Of a DNA stretch of 64,000 bases, positions 31,300 through 41,252 are shown in pieces. Numbering within the stretch: the first letter of the stretch is position 1; each line of letters starts with the position of its first letter. Origin of the DNA: a virus; the IMG/VR virus record IMGVR_UViG_3300037882_002578, positions 1-64,000 of that record. One strand, given 5' to 3'. The notes beneath the pieces are model-generated. The model was not told the origin of the DNA and did not search any database. It saw nothing but the letters and a program-made list of their open reading frames with translations. The translations under genes and the position numbers were made by a program.

Positions 31300-34083
31300 T
31301 TGAGTACTGGAGCAACGCAACATTCCTTTTTTAACGGTGTAGGGCTATCTGGAGAAAATTCTTCAGCCTTACCTCCTCAAGCTATACCTGATTCTAAAAA
31401 AGGTACAAAATGGGTAGAGGCTAACTTAGATAGGTTAGAGCAAATAGGAATAAAACAGTTACATAAAAATATAGAGTTTGTTGACTACTATAAGATGATT
31501 CGTGGAGAGATGGTTTTATCTGACTACGGTTTGTCTGATAAAACTCAAGAGTTTCTAGATTTAGTTAATGAGGTGCAATTATCTTCAAATGTAAGACACT
31601 ATGATTTCTTAGGAATGATAGTAAATCAGATTGTTGGAGAATATGGAAAATTTAAAGATAATTACATAATTGACACTAGAGACCCATTTTCTCAAAACGA
31701 ATACACTAGAGACAAGACAGAAAAAGTAAAAGCTTATGCAACGCAACTATTTGATTTAGAACTTCAGAAAAAACTTGTAGAAGCAGGAGTTGATTTAGAA
31801 AAGCAAGACTTCCAATCTGAAGAAGAAAAACAACAATATTTACAATCTTTACAACAACAAAAGGACGCACTAATTGCTCCAGAAGTTATTGAAAAGGACA
31901 TGAATAAAAATTGGAAAACTAAAGCTGCAGAGTGGGCGCAAAAAACTCTAGAGCAAGATAGAGACCGATTTGAAATGGACGAAATGAATAATGAGGAAAT
32001 AACTGATTATTTATTGACAGGAAGATGGTTCAGACATTATCACATAGGATATGATTTTTATAGACCAGAAACTTGGAGTCCTATGACAACATTCTTTTCT
32101 GAAGATGTAAACATAAAATATCCTCAAGATGGAGAATACGTAGGCAGAATTCATTATTTATCTCCTTCAGATATTATTGAAAGATGGGGAAGTAAATTAA
32201 CGGCGGAACAACAACAAAAACTTTCGGGATATTATAATAAAAATTTAGATAATACAGCTACAGGTAGAGAAGGAAATTCATTTAGAAATCTTTTAAATAA
32301 TAATTTCTCAAAGCAACAATATGTACCATTTGAAGGGTACTACGAATATGACATGACTCTACAACTTCAAGATGCTTTTGATGTACCTCTAGGAGAATCC
32401 ACAGTTATAAATCCAGACGGAACTACTAGACAAGAAGTCACTTGGTTTTCTCCTATGAATAGAAGTGTAAATAACACTACGAATTACTACGCAAGACAAC
32501 TAAGAGGAGACATTGAAGTAAGAAGCGATTTAATACAAATCACAGAAGCTTATTGGAGAAGCTATCAAAGGATTGGCATTTTAAATTATATAACTAAAGA
32601 TGGAATTCCAGACCAACAAATAGTAACGGACGATTTAATTAAAGACTTCTTAGTAGAGAACGGTATAAAAAAATTAACCAAAGTTACTCTTGAAGAGGTT
32701 GAATCTAATCCAGAGCCTAACACTATTGCTTTTACTTACATGCCTCAAATTCGTTGGGGAGCAAAAATAAATGCAGGTAACTCTTACTTGTCAGAAGACT
32801 TATATATTGGAGGAGATGCTCTAGACTATCAAATTAAAGGAGACAGTAATATCTATGATATGAAGCTTCCTGTTGCAGGTATAATAGGAAATTCTACAGC
32901 TAAAAAATTAAGACCGTTCATAGTAATGTATAATATTTGTATGAACCAAATATTCAACTTACTAGAAAAAGAAATTGGAACATTTTTATTGTTTGATGTA
33001 AACTATTTACCTTCTGAATATAAAGATAACGTGGACACTAAGCACACTTTAGAAATGCTTAGAGAAGCGGCAGTAGAAATAGGAATTGTACCTATCGACA
33101 CTAAAAAACAAAATATGCAAGGGGCTGGACAAGGTATGAATACATTCATGTCTCAATCAATAACTTTTACAGACCAAATCAACAACAGAATGAACTTGGC
33201 TGAAAGATATAAACTTTTAGCTTTAGAGCAAATAGGTATTAATCCTCAAAGATTAGGTTCAGCTAGTGAGTATTCTACGGCGGAAGGAATTAAACAAGGA
33301 TTAACAGCTTCTTACGCACAGACAGAACCTCTATTCTCGGCAATGTCAACAGCAAATAAAAAAGCAACTCATGTACATTTAGTAGTAGCTCAATATTGCC
33401 AAAAAAACTATAAAGATGTATCTTACTATTATACAAAATCTGATGCTGAAAAAGTATTTATAGAGTTATCTGACCCTTATTTTCCTTTAAGACATTTTGG
33501 AATCGTTTCCACAAACAATTCTAATGATAAAAAAGAATTAGAAAATCTTAAGAATATCATGTTGCAAAATAATACGGCTGGAAGCGATATCCTAGACTTT
33601 GCTCAAATTGTCAGGTCAAAAACTATTACAGACTTATTAGCAGTAGGAAACCAAAATAGAATAGAAAAACAAAGAGATTTAGAATCACAAAGAGCACATG
33701 AACAAGAGTTAGCAGATAAAAACTTAGCCGCAATTAAAGCTGAAAAAGACGCTGATAGAGCTTGGAAAGCAGACCAAAACGAAAGAGATAGAGAAACTAA
33801 AATAGAAGAAGAAAGTATTAATGCTTACGGTAGAGCCAGTTCTAATGATTCTAATTTAGAGGGTTATGACAGAATTGCTGATGCCACTCAACAAGCTTTA
33901 GAAAATAATCTAAAAGGAGAAGAGGTAGAAATGAAAAAATCCTTAAGTAAATTAAAGGAAGAGGATTTTAAAACTAAAAAGGAGCTTGAGCAGAAAAAGC
34001 TTGAGCTTCAACAAGAGACCCTACAATTACAAAGAGAGAAAATGGCTTCGGCAGAAAGGATAGCATTGTATAATCCAGGATAA
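31300..34083 (+). CDS. portal protein
   Basis: A 927-aa portal of the Crassvirales type, starting with TTG. The central part has WRSYQRIGIL, ITEAYWRSYQ and the conserved GNSTAKKLRPF and NRMNLAERYKLLALEQIGIN segments. The last about 140 residues are a long charged coiled coil (RAHEQELADKNLAAIKAEKD and LEQKKLELQQETLQLQ). The portal forms the vertex ring that binds terminase and the tail. Family and gene order (terL-portal-scaffold-capsid) agree. Its own promoter lies upstream. Confidence 0.85.
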   Translation: MSTGATQHSFFNGVGLSGENSSALPPQAIPDSKKGTKWVEANLDRLEQIGIKQLHKNIEFVDYYKMIRGEMVLSDYGLSDKTQEFLDLVNEVQLSSNVRHYDFLGMIVNQIVGEYGKFKDNYIIDTRDPFSQNEYTRDKTEKVKAYATQLFDLELQKKLVEAGVDLEKQDFQSEEEKQQYLQSLQQQKDALIAPEVIEKDMNKNWKTKAAEWAQKTLEQDRDRFEMDEMNNEEITDYLLTGRWFRHYHIGYDFYRPETWSPMTTFFSEDVNIKYPQDGEYVGRIHYLSPSDIIERWGSKLTAEQQQKLSGYYNKNLDNTATGREGNSFRNLLNNNFSKQQYVPFEGYYEYDMTLQLQDAFDVPLGESTVINPDGTTRQEVTWFSPMNRSVNNTTNYYARQLRGDIEVRSDLIQITEAYWRSYQRIGILNYITKDGIPDQQIVTDDLIKDFLVENGIKKLTKVTLEEVESNPEPNTIAFTYMPQIRWGAKINAGNSYLSEDLYIGGDALDYQIKGDSNIYDMKLPVAGIIGNSTAKKLRPFIVMYNICMNQIFNLLEKEIGTFLLFDVNYLPSEYKDNVDTKHTLEMLREAAVEIGIVPIDTKKQNMQGAGQGMNTFMSQSITFTDQINNRMNLAERYKLLALEQIGINPQRLGSASEYSTAEGIKQGLTASYAQTEPLFSAMSTANKKATHVHLVVAQYCQKNYKDVSYYYTKSDAEKVFIELSDPYFPLRHFGIVSTNNSNDKKELENLKNIMLQNNTAGSDILDFAQIVRSKTITDLLAVGNQNRIEKQRDLESQRAHEQELADKNLAAIKAEKDADRAWKADQNERDRETKIEEESINAYGRASSNDSNLEGYDRIADATQQALENNLKGEEVEMKKSLSKLKEEDFKTKKELEQKKLELQQETLQLQREKMASAERIALYNPG

Positions 34084-34136
34084 ATTAAACATTATTTAAG
34101 AAATTAAACATTAATTAAGCTTAAAATCCAAAATAT

Positions 34137-34174
34137 AAGCAATTTTAATATTAAAGTAAAAACCAATAAATTTG
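34137..34174 (+). promoter_or_regulatory. rightward virion-gene promoter, AAGCAATTTT-N20-TAAATTTG
   Basis: AAGCAATTTT (34137-34146), exactly 20 nt, TAAATTTG (34167-34174). The start codon is only 9 nt beyond the -7 box, so the leader would be very short. Confidence 0.7.
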
Positions 34175-34183
34175 TAACATAAA

Positions 34184-35251
34184 ATGACAGTAGATAACAT
34201 TCAAGAAGGAAGTGCAAGCTTTGAATCTTTAGCAGAATTTGATTTTGATATACCTGAAGTAAAGGTAGAAACTAAAGAAGCACAAGAAACTCCTGATATT
34301 GATTTCACCTCTAAAGAAGAAGTAGAGATAGTAGAGGAGGTTAAAGAAAAACCTGCCGACCTAGATTTAGAAAACAAACCAAATCATTATTCAAAATTAG
34401 CTCAAAAATTAATCGAAAGAGGAGAGTGGGCAGATGCAGAAATTGTAAATGAAGATGGGAGTAAAGTAATGCTTTCTGAATTGAAAGATTTAGATGAAGA
34501 TAGATACTTAGAAATTTTAGAGAATCAAAAAGTATTTAAAGAAGAAGAATTAAAAGAAAAGTATACTAGTGTTGAAGGTTTAGACGACCATAAAAAAAGA
34601 CTTATCAACATTATAAAAGAAGGAGGAGATTTAAGTCAAATCTTTCAAGATACAAACTCTATTCAAAGACCTTTTGAAGGAGTAGATTTAGATGATGAAA
34701 ATACCTGCGCTAATATCGTTTATAGACAGCATTTAGCAAATGGTTTAGATGAAAAAGAAGCTACAGAACTTACAAAATTAGCTCAAAAAGATTTTACTCT
34801 TGATGAAAAAGCTAAAAAAATTGTAGGATATCATCAAAGTAACTATGATAAGCATTTAGTAGAAACCGAAGAATCTTTAAAACAAGAAAAAGTAAGAGAA
34901 CAAGAACAGTTAAAAGTTTATAGAGCTTCTCTTTCAAAAGGATATAAAGATTTAGGTATTCAAGACAACCAAGTTAAGAAGCTAGTCGATTTAGCCACTA
35001 GAGAAAATAATGAAGGAGTTTTAGAAGTTGACAGTTTATATGAGAAGGCGATGGAAAACCCAGAAACAGCTCAAGACTTGATTTACTTTTTAGCTGATAA
35101 AGAAAACTACTTAAAATTAAAGTCTTTAGACACCAAAAGAAAAGACAATATCCAAACCTACAAAACAATTAGTTTCGTTCCAAAAGATAAAAACAAAAAA
35201 GTAGCCACACAAACAGAAGATACAAATGTTCCATTCGACTTTGGAATTTAA
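34184..35251 (+). CDS. scaffold-like capsid assembly protein
   Basis: A 355-aa, very acidic, helical protein with a disordered Glu-rich N-terminus (FDIPEVKVETKEAQET), a middle helix bundle (KLAQKLIERGEWADAEIV) and a basic C-terminus. It lies between portal and major capsid genes, the usual place of a scaffolding protein. No protease motif is seen. Role inferred from position and composition. Confidence 0.65.
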   Translation: MTVDNIQEGSASFESLAEFDFDIPEVKVETKEAQETPDIDFTSKEEVEIVEEVKEKPADLDLENKPNHYSKLAQKLIERGEWADAEIVNEDGSKVMLSELKDLDEDRYLEILENQKVFKEEELKEKYTSVEGLDDHKKRLINIIKEGGDLSQIFQDTNSIQRPFEGVDLDDENTCANIVYRQHLANGLDEKEATELTKLAQKDFTLDEKAKKIVGYHQSNYDKHLVETEESLKQEKVREQEQLKVYRASLSKGYKDLGIQDNQVKKLVDLATRENNEGVLEVDSLYEKAMENPETAQDLIYFLADKENYLKLKSLDTKRKDNIQTYKTISFVPKDKNKKVATQTEDTNVPFDFGI

Positions 35252-35284
35252 CAATAACAATTCAATACTAAAAACAACACAACA
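35252..35284 (+). promoter_or_regulatory. A-rich leader of the major capsid gene
   Basis: CAATTCAATACTAAAAACAACACAACA-type sequence immediately before the ATG at 35285. Its last part, ACAACACAACAATGAG, is identical to the leader end at 38780. No promoter box lies here, so the mRNA comes from 34167 or further upstream. Confidence 0.5.
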
Positions 35285-36973
35285 ATGAGCGTTACGCAAT
35301 CAAACAAATCTCTTTTTAATGGAGACCACGTAATTAAGTTTACAGATAGAAAGACGGTACAAAGTATCCAAGGATATCAAGACCTAGCTTCTATGGGTGC
35401 TTGGTATCAAGAAGACCCAAATAAACATCACTTAGGGCTTATGTCTTTATGGGGACAACAAGCAAGAACAACTTATCCAATGTACAGAGAATTACTAGCT
35501 GACAAAGCAGTAATGGAAGTAAATGGAGTAGATGGCTCTTTTACCTATGATATTGCTATCAAAGAGACAGCAAACTGTACAACTATTAGAGATACTTCAA
35601 ATCAAGATTTTCCAGGTTTAGATGAATCTACTTTTAAAATTGTACTTACAAAACAATTCGCTCCAGGAGACATTATTTCTGCTGACCCTTTATTCGGAGA
35701 ACAATTAGTTGTATCTCAAGACGAAGAAGTAGTTATGAGAAATGAAGGTTTTGAGCACTCAGTAAAATTAGTATCTACTTCAAAAAGAGCTTACTACGAT
35801 TCTGCATTACTTGTTAAAGGTATCCAGTACTATAAAGTAGCTCACACAATGTTTGGAGAATATGCTCAAAACTACTCTAATGTAGATTTCATGGACTCTC
35901 CAACTACAATGACTTGTAAATTCCAATTAGGAAACATGTCAGGAGTTGAAGCTATGGTTACAGGAAATGCGGACAGAAAGACTATGGGTGGAGCTACAGC
36001 ACACGCAAGAGCTTATGTTGATGACTTGATGAACGAAGCTATGGACTTAGGAGAATTTGCTGTTATTGCAGATAGAGACGGAGTTACAGGTAAAGCTAAA
36101 CCATCTACAATGCGTATTGGAGCAACTATGGAATTCTTAGTTCACAGAGAGCATGAGAAATTAGTAGCTCAAGCATTACTTTTCCAAAAAGCAGGTGTTA
36201 TTCGTGAGGCTAATGGAGTAGCAAGATTAAATGAAGGGTTGTGGCATCAAATTCGTAGAGGTAAGCTTATCAAGTATGGTAGACCAGGCGGAATCACTAG
36301 AGCACATATCAAAGAAGCAGTAGAATATGTATTTAGAGCTAATGACAAACCTGCAGAAGAAAGAGTTGTTAAGTTCAAAGGAGGTAAAGAAGCTGTAGAC
36401 AATATCTATCAAATATTCAAAGAAGAAGTTGGAGCACAGGTTGCGTCATTAGCACCATTCATGGGTTCTGAGAGAATTTTACCAACTAATCCTGTATCTG
36501 GAAGTTTATTAAATCTTAAACTAGCTCCTGTACGTTTTACAGAAGTTTACATTCCTGGAATCGGAAACCTTCAAATCGAAGAAGACCCATCATTGAATAA
36601 TATCCCAATGACAGACCGTTTCCAAAAAGGTATGCATGCTAATAACAGAGCACATACAGTTTACTCTTTAGTTATATGGGACGTAGCGGACGCTTACTAC
36701 TCTAATAACAAAGTTATGCCAAAAGGAGCAACAGTCATTGAAGGTGGTAATACTAAAGCTAATATCTACTTAGTAAAACCAGAAGGAGAAATGACATATT
36801 GGGGTTCTGACAATGGACGTTACAATAACAAAAAAGCTTCTGACGTAGTTAGTTCTTACAAAACTATGGCTCAATCATTCTGGATTCACTCTTCTGTAGC
36901 ACTACACGTTAGAGATTTAACTCGATTCGTAGTTATAGAATTAGATGAAGCAGCAAGAAAAGGATTTAATTAA
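35285..36973 (+). CDS. major capsid protein (putative)
   Basis: A 562-aa protein after the scaffold gene, with a balanced composition like an HK97-fold capsid. Segments include MYRELLADKAVMEVNGVDGS, DRDGVTGKAKPSTMRIG and VYSLVIWDVADAYYSNNK. Length is somewhat above the usual crAss-like capsid protein (about 500 aa). It has a strong A-rich leader suiting high translation. The call rests on position and general likeness; a search against Crassvirales capsid proteins would settle it. Confidence 0.75.
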   Translation: MSVTQSNKSLFNGDHVIKFTDRKTVQSIQGYQDLASMGAWYQEDPNKHHLGLMSLWGQQARTTYPMYRELLADKAVMEVNGVDGSFTYDIAIKETANCTTIRDTSNQDFPGLDESTFKIVLTKQFAPGDIISADPLFGEQLVVSQDEEVVMRNEGFEHSVKLVSTSKRAYYDSALLVKGIQYYKVAHTMFGEYAQNYSNVDFMDSPTTMTCKFQLGNMSGVEAMVTGNADRKTMGGATAHARAYVDDLMNEAMDLGEFAVIADRDGVTGKAKPSTMRIGATMEFLVHREHEKLVAQALLFQKAGVIREANGVARLNEGLWHQIRRGKLIKYGRPGGITRAHIKEAVEYVFRANDKPAEERVVKFKGGKEAVDNIYQIFKEEVGAQVASLAPFMGSERILPTNPVSGSLLNLKLAPVRFTEVYIPGIGNLQIEEDPSLNNIPMTDRFQKGMHANNRAHTVYSLVIWDVADAYYSNNKVMPKGATVIEGGNTKANIYLVKPEGEMTYWGSDNGRYNNKKASDVVSSYKTMAQSFWIHSSVALHVRDLTRFVVIELDEAARKGFN

Positions 36974-36989
36974 TTTAAAAAATAATAAA

Positions 36990-37011
36990 GCCTCGATGTA
37001 AAAGTCGGGGC
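36990..37011 (+). other. RNA hairpin after the major capsid gene
   Basis: A 7-bp stem with one G-U pair, 36990-36996 / 37005-37011 (GCCTCGA/TCGGGGC), 8-nt loop. No T-tract follows, so it is more likely a processing or stabilising hairpin than a terminator. Confidence 0.5.
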
Positions 37012-37030
37012 AACATGACTACTAGTTTGT

Positions 37031-37068
37031 AAGTAATTTTATTTTAGTTTATTATTATTGTATTTTTG
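37031..37068 (+). promoter_or_regulatory. rightward virion-gene promoter, AAGTAATTTT-N20-TATTTTTG
   Basis: AAGTAATTTT (37031-37040) preceded by TTTGT, exactly 20 nt, TATTTTTG (37061-37068). The 15-nt stretch TTTGTAAGTAATTTT is identical to that at 51035-51049 with the same spacing to the -7 box. Confidence 0.8.
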
Positions 37069-37093
37069 CACATAATAAACCAAAAAAGTTAAA

Positions 37094-38071
37094 ATGGCAA
37101 CATTAAGAAATACAAACGAAAAATTAAAAATTGTAGTACACGGTTTTGACATCTTATCAGATACAATCTATAAAGTAGTTCCAAAACTAGATACACAAGC
37201 ACCAGATGGGTTTATAGCTCACGACACTACAAAAATTTTAAACCCAGAAATAGGAACATCTGTACCTATGGCAGTTTGGGACGAAGATAGAGGAGTATGG
37301 GACACAGGACTTCACGAAAACTCAAAAATACTTGTTAGACTATACCCTGATCCAAAAGCTAGAGCTGAAGTTTTAAAAGGACTTAAAAAATTTATTATTG
37401 ACCCTGTTGAAGCTATTAAAGGTAAAGGAGTTTTAAGTCACATTCAAGAAAGAGACAAAGAATCCTTTTGGGACAATAACTCTACAAACATAGTTAAAGA
37501 TTTAACTTTCTCAACTAGTAATCCTATGGATTTGCTTTCTTTATATTCTGCAGTATTACATGGTAATTTAGCTCCTAAAGAAATGGAAGAAAATCCAGTA
37601 TTTAGAACAAAAGCTCAATTTGCAGTTCAAAACATTGAACAAGTTGTTGATTTAAAACAACGAAAAGATTTAGAAAGAAATAAAGCTATTGGTTTATTTT
37701 TCGCAATGTTAACTCAAAATAAAGAAGACCTTTTAGCTATACTTGATTACTTAGGAATCCCTAGCACAAATAACCCAGATGAAGCAGCTTTAAATAGTGT
37801 ATTTACAGAGTGGCTAAACAATAAAGAAAATGGATTCCAAAATGCTTCCATATTTGTAGAAACCCATACTTTTTTCCAAACAAAAGATGGAAAAGAAGAA
37901 TTAAAGATTTTCTCTACTCTAAAAGAATTATTAAGAAGCGGAGCTATTAAAAGGAAAATGGGAGCTATTTACTTAGATGATTTAGATTTAGGAGCTAACT
38001 TGAAAATAGCTGCGAAAGGAGCAGTAAAATCAGAAGAAACACAAGAACTGATTTTTAATAAATTGACTTAA
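37094..38071 (+). CDS. virion-module protein, 325 aa, unknown
   Basis: Begins with a beta-rich region (KLKIVVHGFDILSDTIYKVV) and ends in helical segments (LKELLRSGAIKRKMGAIYLDD). It follows its own virion-type promoter and lies between capsid and the 655-aa structural gene. Likely a head or connector component; the family is not recognised. Confidence 0.65.
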   Translation: MATLRNTNEKLKIVVHGFDILSDTIYKVVPKLDTQAPDGFIAHDTTKILNPEIGTSVPMAVWDEDRGVWDTGLHENSKILVRLYPDPKARAEVLKGLKKFIIDPVEAIKGKGVLSHIQERDKESFWDNNSTNIVKDLTFSTSNPMDLLSLYSAVLHGNLAPKEMEENPVFRTKAQFAVQNIEQVVDLKQRKDLERNKAIGLFFAMLTQNKEDLLAILDYLGIPSTNNPDEAALNSVFTEWLNNKENGFQNASIFVETHTFFQTKDGKEELKIFSTLKELLRSGAIKRKMGAIYLDDLDLGANLKIAAKGAVKSEETQELIFNKLT

Positions 38072-38076
38072 AATTA

Positions 38077-38742
38077 ATGGACATAAATAAAGCTTACCAA
38101 AAGTTTATCATAAAGATAAATAAAAATGCTACAACAGATAGCATCTCATGTGATAAAGGTAGGTTTGCAATAATCCTAAATGAATCTCAAAATAAGTTTC
38201 AAGAATTTATTTTAGATAAAAAAGGGGACGATGAAATCAGATACATTCAACATTTATTAGTGGAAGACTATTTGATTTCATCGTCTACTCCTCAAAAAGA
38301 TTCTCAAGATTTCCCGCTACCAAAAAATTACTTCGACTTATCTAGTGTACATGCAGAAGCCTCTAAAGACAATTGTACAAAACAAAAAATAGATTTATTT
38401 GAAATAAAAAATGATGATAGAAATAACATCCTAAGTGATGAATTTAATAAACCGTCATTTAAATACAGAGAAGCTCCTTACAATCTCACTTCAAATAAGA
38501 TAAAAGTTTATAAAGAAGGCTTTACTGTTGACAACTTAGTGTTATCATACTACAGATACGCTAAACAAATAGAACTACAAGATTCAGAAGACCCAGAAAG
38601 TGATTTCAAAACAAACTCTATACTAGAGTGGGAGGATAAAATAGCAGACCGAATAATAAGTCTAGCCGCATCTGAATTTGAACTTAACAACGGTTCTGAA
38701 AAATACCAAGCTAATAAGCTAAATTCCGCACAAAAAATATAA
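38077..38742 (+). CDS. virion-module protein, 221 aa, unknown
   Basis: An acidic, Asn/Asp-rich protein (FAIILNESQNKFQEFILDK, ILEWEDKIADRIISLAASE). Position between head genes suggests an adaptor or head completion role. No recognised motif. Confidence 0.6.
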   Translation: MDINKAYQKFIIKINKNATTDSISCDKGRFAIILNESQNKFQEFILDKKGDDEIRYIQHLLVEDYLISSSTPQKDSQDFPLPKNYFDLSSVHAEASKDNCTKQKIDLFEIKNDDRNNILSDEFNKPSFKYREAPYNLTSNKIKVYKEGFTVDNLVLSYYRYAKQIELQDSEDPESDFKTNSILEWEDKIADRIISLAASEFELNNGSEKYQANKLNSAQKI

Positions 38743-38752
38743 AACAACAATT

Positions 38753-38779
38753 CAAATATTAAATTAAAACAACACAACA
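38753..38779 (+). promoter_or_regulatory. A-rich leader of the 655-aa structural gene
   Basis: CAAATATTAAATTAAAACAA (38753-38772) is the same 20-mer found before groEL (24176-24195), followed by CACAACA and the ATG at 38780, as before the major capsid gene. Confidence 0.55.
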
Positions 38780-40747
38780 ATGAGTTTAAACAAAGGACAA
38801 GACAGAATATTCAACTTAATTGATGGAAATGTCTTAACATCAGGAGGTACATTAAACCTTGCAAATGGTCAATTGGCTATTTTAGATTTGTCTTTACCTA
38901 ATACACAAAATGGTAGACGAGCAGTTAACAAATTTGATGGTAAACCAAAAGATACCAATTTTCAAATTAAAATGGGAGTAGCACCTTTAGCAGCTACACG
39001 TTCAATTACTGACAAGCCATACTCTTCTTTACCTTTCAAATTATCAGAGATAGTAGATTATAAAGTATTTGCTCCAAAAGCAAAAGGGATTAAGAATGAC
39101 TCTTTTATTATAGGGTACAATGGTAAAGCAGGAACAGAGATAAAACTTTCTAAAAACAATTCAGATGTAATTGATTTCACTTTGTCTGGGGATGCTATTG
39201 GAGCTTTAGGTTATCAAGATAGCTCAGTAAGAGTTAGTTTATATTTAGAGTACCCTTACGTAGATGAGGATGGTTTAGACTTAAAAACAGGTCTTGTACC
39301 AACTATGCAAGAGATTGTAGAAAATGCAATTGACGTAGCTAAAAGAATGACTTTGATGGGCGGCGTATCAATTTTAGATTACATTGATATCTCTCCAGTA
39401 AATTCTTTGTCGCCTAGTGCTCAAGACCTTGTAGACGATGTATCTTACAGAACTTTTAGTTTGACTTTAACCGATAAAGGAGACGAGACAGCTTTAGGAA
39501 GAGTACAAGCTCAGTATCCAAACTTTACTATATTAAAAGCGGATAGACTTGAAGATACTTCAACAGTATACACAATCCTTGCTCCAGCAGCAACTGTATT
39601 AGCAGATTTCACAACAACGACTCCATCTTACATAAAAGGATGTGAAGATTGTGTAGCAGGATACACAGAAGCAGTAGAAGGTATTATTTATTCCATTTCA
39701 ATTGAAAATGACGGAGTAGACGTAACTACTACTATTGACAATGTTCCAGGATTTGTTACAGGTTCAGTTTTGAAACAATCTCAAATTGACGGAGTAGCAA
39801 TTTATACAGTAGTTGTAAATGATGCTCTAACAGAGGCAGAAATAACAACATTTAAAGCTACAGATGCGGTAAGCTCTACAGCAGTGTTCACTTTAATAGG
39901 AGAGGCTTCATCAGTTTGCGAAAGTTCAACTACAACTTCAAAAGCTTGGATACCAGGAGAAACTTGCAGTGCTATTCCAGAAACTTATACTATAACTCTT
40001 GCAGATGACGAATGCGGAGAGAATAAATTAGATAAATTACAAAAAGCTTACCCTAATTTAGTAATTACAACAGGCATGGGTAGTTCAGCTTTATGTCAAA
40101 CAACTTATACTACAACGGTTTTATCTAACATAGTTTGTGAAGACTGTTCAGCCGAGTTTAGAGATTTATTTGTAACAGAAGCTCCACAAGAGTTTGAAAG
40201 AGTTGCTTGGGAAAAACCTGCAAAAGTTTACTACCCTTTAGCTAAAATGGGTATCAAAATCACAGGTAAAGATTTTATAATGAGTGGTTCAGAAGAGTAT
40301 AGAGACGACATACCTTTCTACGCAACTTCAACTAGAATCAGTATTGCAGGTGGTTACACTACTATGATTAGTGAAAACTTTATTGCAGGTACAGGAAGAT
40401 ATGCTGTAAAAATGCTTTCTATGGCAGAAGAGCCAGAAGCTTATGGAGGAATGTTGAGAGACCAAGAAGAGCGTTCAAGAATCTATTTTGATGGAACTCA
40501 TAGACTAGAAGGTAACAATTACGGTAAATTTGTTATGGGTCAAGAAACAAGATTAAAAGGTTTAGTTCAATACGTTGATTACGCTTTAACAGTTAATGTT
40601 AAAACCCCGATAATGAACTTAGGTACTGGTAACGAAAAAATCACTTATATTATAAGAGTTGAAGTAGGGTATCATCAAGCAGTAGAAAATTTACTTAACT
40701 CTTTAGCAACTGCCGCTGGACTATCAGCACAAGTAGCTTACGCATAA
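38780..40747 (+). CDS. major structural protein with tandem duplicated domain, 655 aa
   Basis: Abundant-type leader and terminator bracket this gene. The N-terminal about 210 residues and the C-terminal about 180 residues look like one framework (YPYVDEDGLDLKTG and YYPLAKMGIKITGKDF). Between them lie Cys-rich beta domains. Two segments (about 230-290 and 410-465) repeat the pattern L-D-x-LxxLQxxYPN-x-x-T-x-YT...C-E-D-C. Possibly a capsid decoration or tail protein; the repeats resemble inserted surface modules. A tail-sheath role was rejected because no sheath motif is seen and the relatives are podoviruses. Confidence 0.6.
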   Translation: MSLNKGQDRIFNLIDGNVLTSGGTLNLANGQLAILDLSLPNTQNGRRAVNKFDGKPKDTNFQIKMGVAPLAATRSITDKPYSSLPFKLSEIVDYKVFAPKAKGIKNDSFIIGYNGKAGTEIKLSKNNSDVIDFTLSGDAIGALGYQDSSVRVSLYLEYPYVDEDGLDLKTGLVPTMQEIVENAIDVAKRMTLMGGVSILDYIDISPVNSLSPSAQDLVDDVSYRTFSLTLTDKGDETALGRVQAQYPNFTILKADRLEDTSTVYTILAPAATVLADFTTTTPSYIKGCEDCVAGYTEAVEGIIYSISIENDGVDVTTTIDNVPGFVTGSVLKQSQIDGVAIYTVVVNDALTEAEITTFKATDAVSSTAVFTLIGEASSVCESSTTTSKAWIPGETCSAIPETYTITLADDECGENKLDKLQKAYPNLVITTGMGSSALCQTTYTTTVLSNIVCEDCSAEFRDLFVTEAPQEFERVAWEKPAKVYYPLAKMGIKITGKDFIMSGSEEYRDDIPFYATSTRISIAGGYTTMISENFIAGTGRYAVKMLSMAEEPEAYGGMLRDQEERSRIYFDGTHRLEGNNYGKFVMGQETRLKGLVQYVDYALTVNVKTPIMNLGTGNEKITYIIRVEVGYHQAVENLLNSLATAAGLSAQVAYA

Positions 40748-40769
40748 GTAAGAAGTTTATTAACTCAAT

Positions 40770-40802
40770 AAAGGAGAGAGAACAAACCCTCTCTCCTTTT
40801 TT
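40770..40802 (+). terminator. intrinsic terminator after the 655-aa gene
   Basis: Perfect 11-bp stem AAAGGAGAGAG (40770-40780) / CTCTCTCCTTT (40789-40799), 8-nt loop, then TTTTTT. A clear end of the head transcript. Confidence 0.85.
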
Positions 40803-40820
40803 ATAAATCTTTGATTATAT

Positions 40821-41252
40821 ATGCAAGTTTTACAATATTTAGAGAGTTTTTTAGTAGCTTTAGTAACTTTATTTGGAGGCTATGCTATAGGTATAAAAAA
40901 AAGAAGAATAGAAAATAAAAAAGAATCTGCAATTGCAGAACAAGAAGAAGTAAAAATAAAGAAAGAAAAAGTAGAGCTTTCTGAATTAATTCAAGAAGTT
41001 TACGAAAAAACTATAAGTACTTTTTCTAAGAGAATTGATGATTTAGAGAGGTCAAATGATGACTTACTTAGAAAATATAATGATATACTTTTAAGAAATG
41101 CTATTTTAGAAGAGAGAGCAGAAGCTTACGAACAAAAGTATAAAAACTTAGAAAAAGAACACACTAAGCTAAAGTCCGACAACTACAAACTTCACAAAGA
41201 AAATATTGAAATTAGAAAAGAACTGGAAGAGTTAAAAAATCCTTTAGCATGA
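40821..41252 (+). CDS. membrane-anchored coiled-coil protein, 143 aa
   Basis: N-terminal hydrophobic helix (about residues 5-23, YLESFLVALVTLFGGYAIG), then KKRRIENKK and a long coiled coil. The topology (one membrane anchor, charged coiled coil) resembles inner-membrane spanin subunits or holin partners. It directly precedes the holin-like gene with an ATGA overlap, so it belongs to the lysis cassette. Confidence 0.6.
   Translation: MQVLQYLESFLVALVTLFGGYAIGIKKRRIENKKESAIAEQEEVKIKKEKVELSELIQEVYEKTISTFSKRIDDLERSNDDLLRKYNDILLRNAILEERAEAYEQKYKNLEKEHTKLKSDNYKLHKENIEIRKELEELKNPLA

Noticed and set aside
36990-37011. Terminator after the major capsid gene
   Set aside because: No T tract follows, and a promoter lies shortly after.
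38780-40747. Tail sheath protein
   Set aside because: No sheath-type motif, and the rest of the module is of podovirus type.
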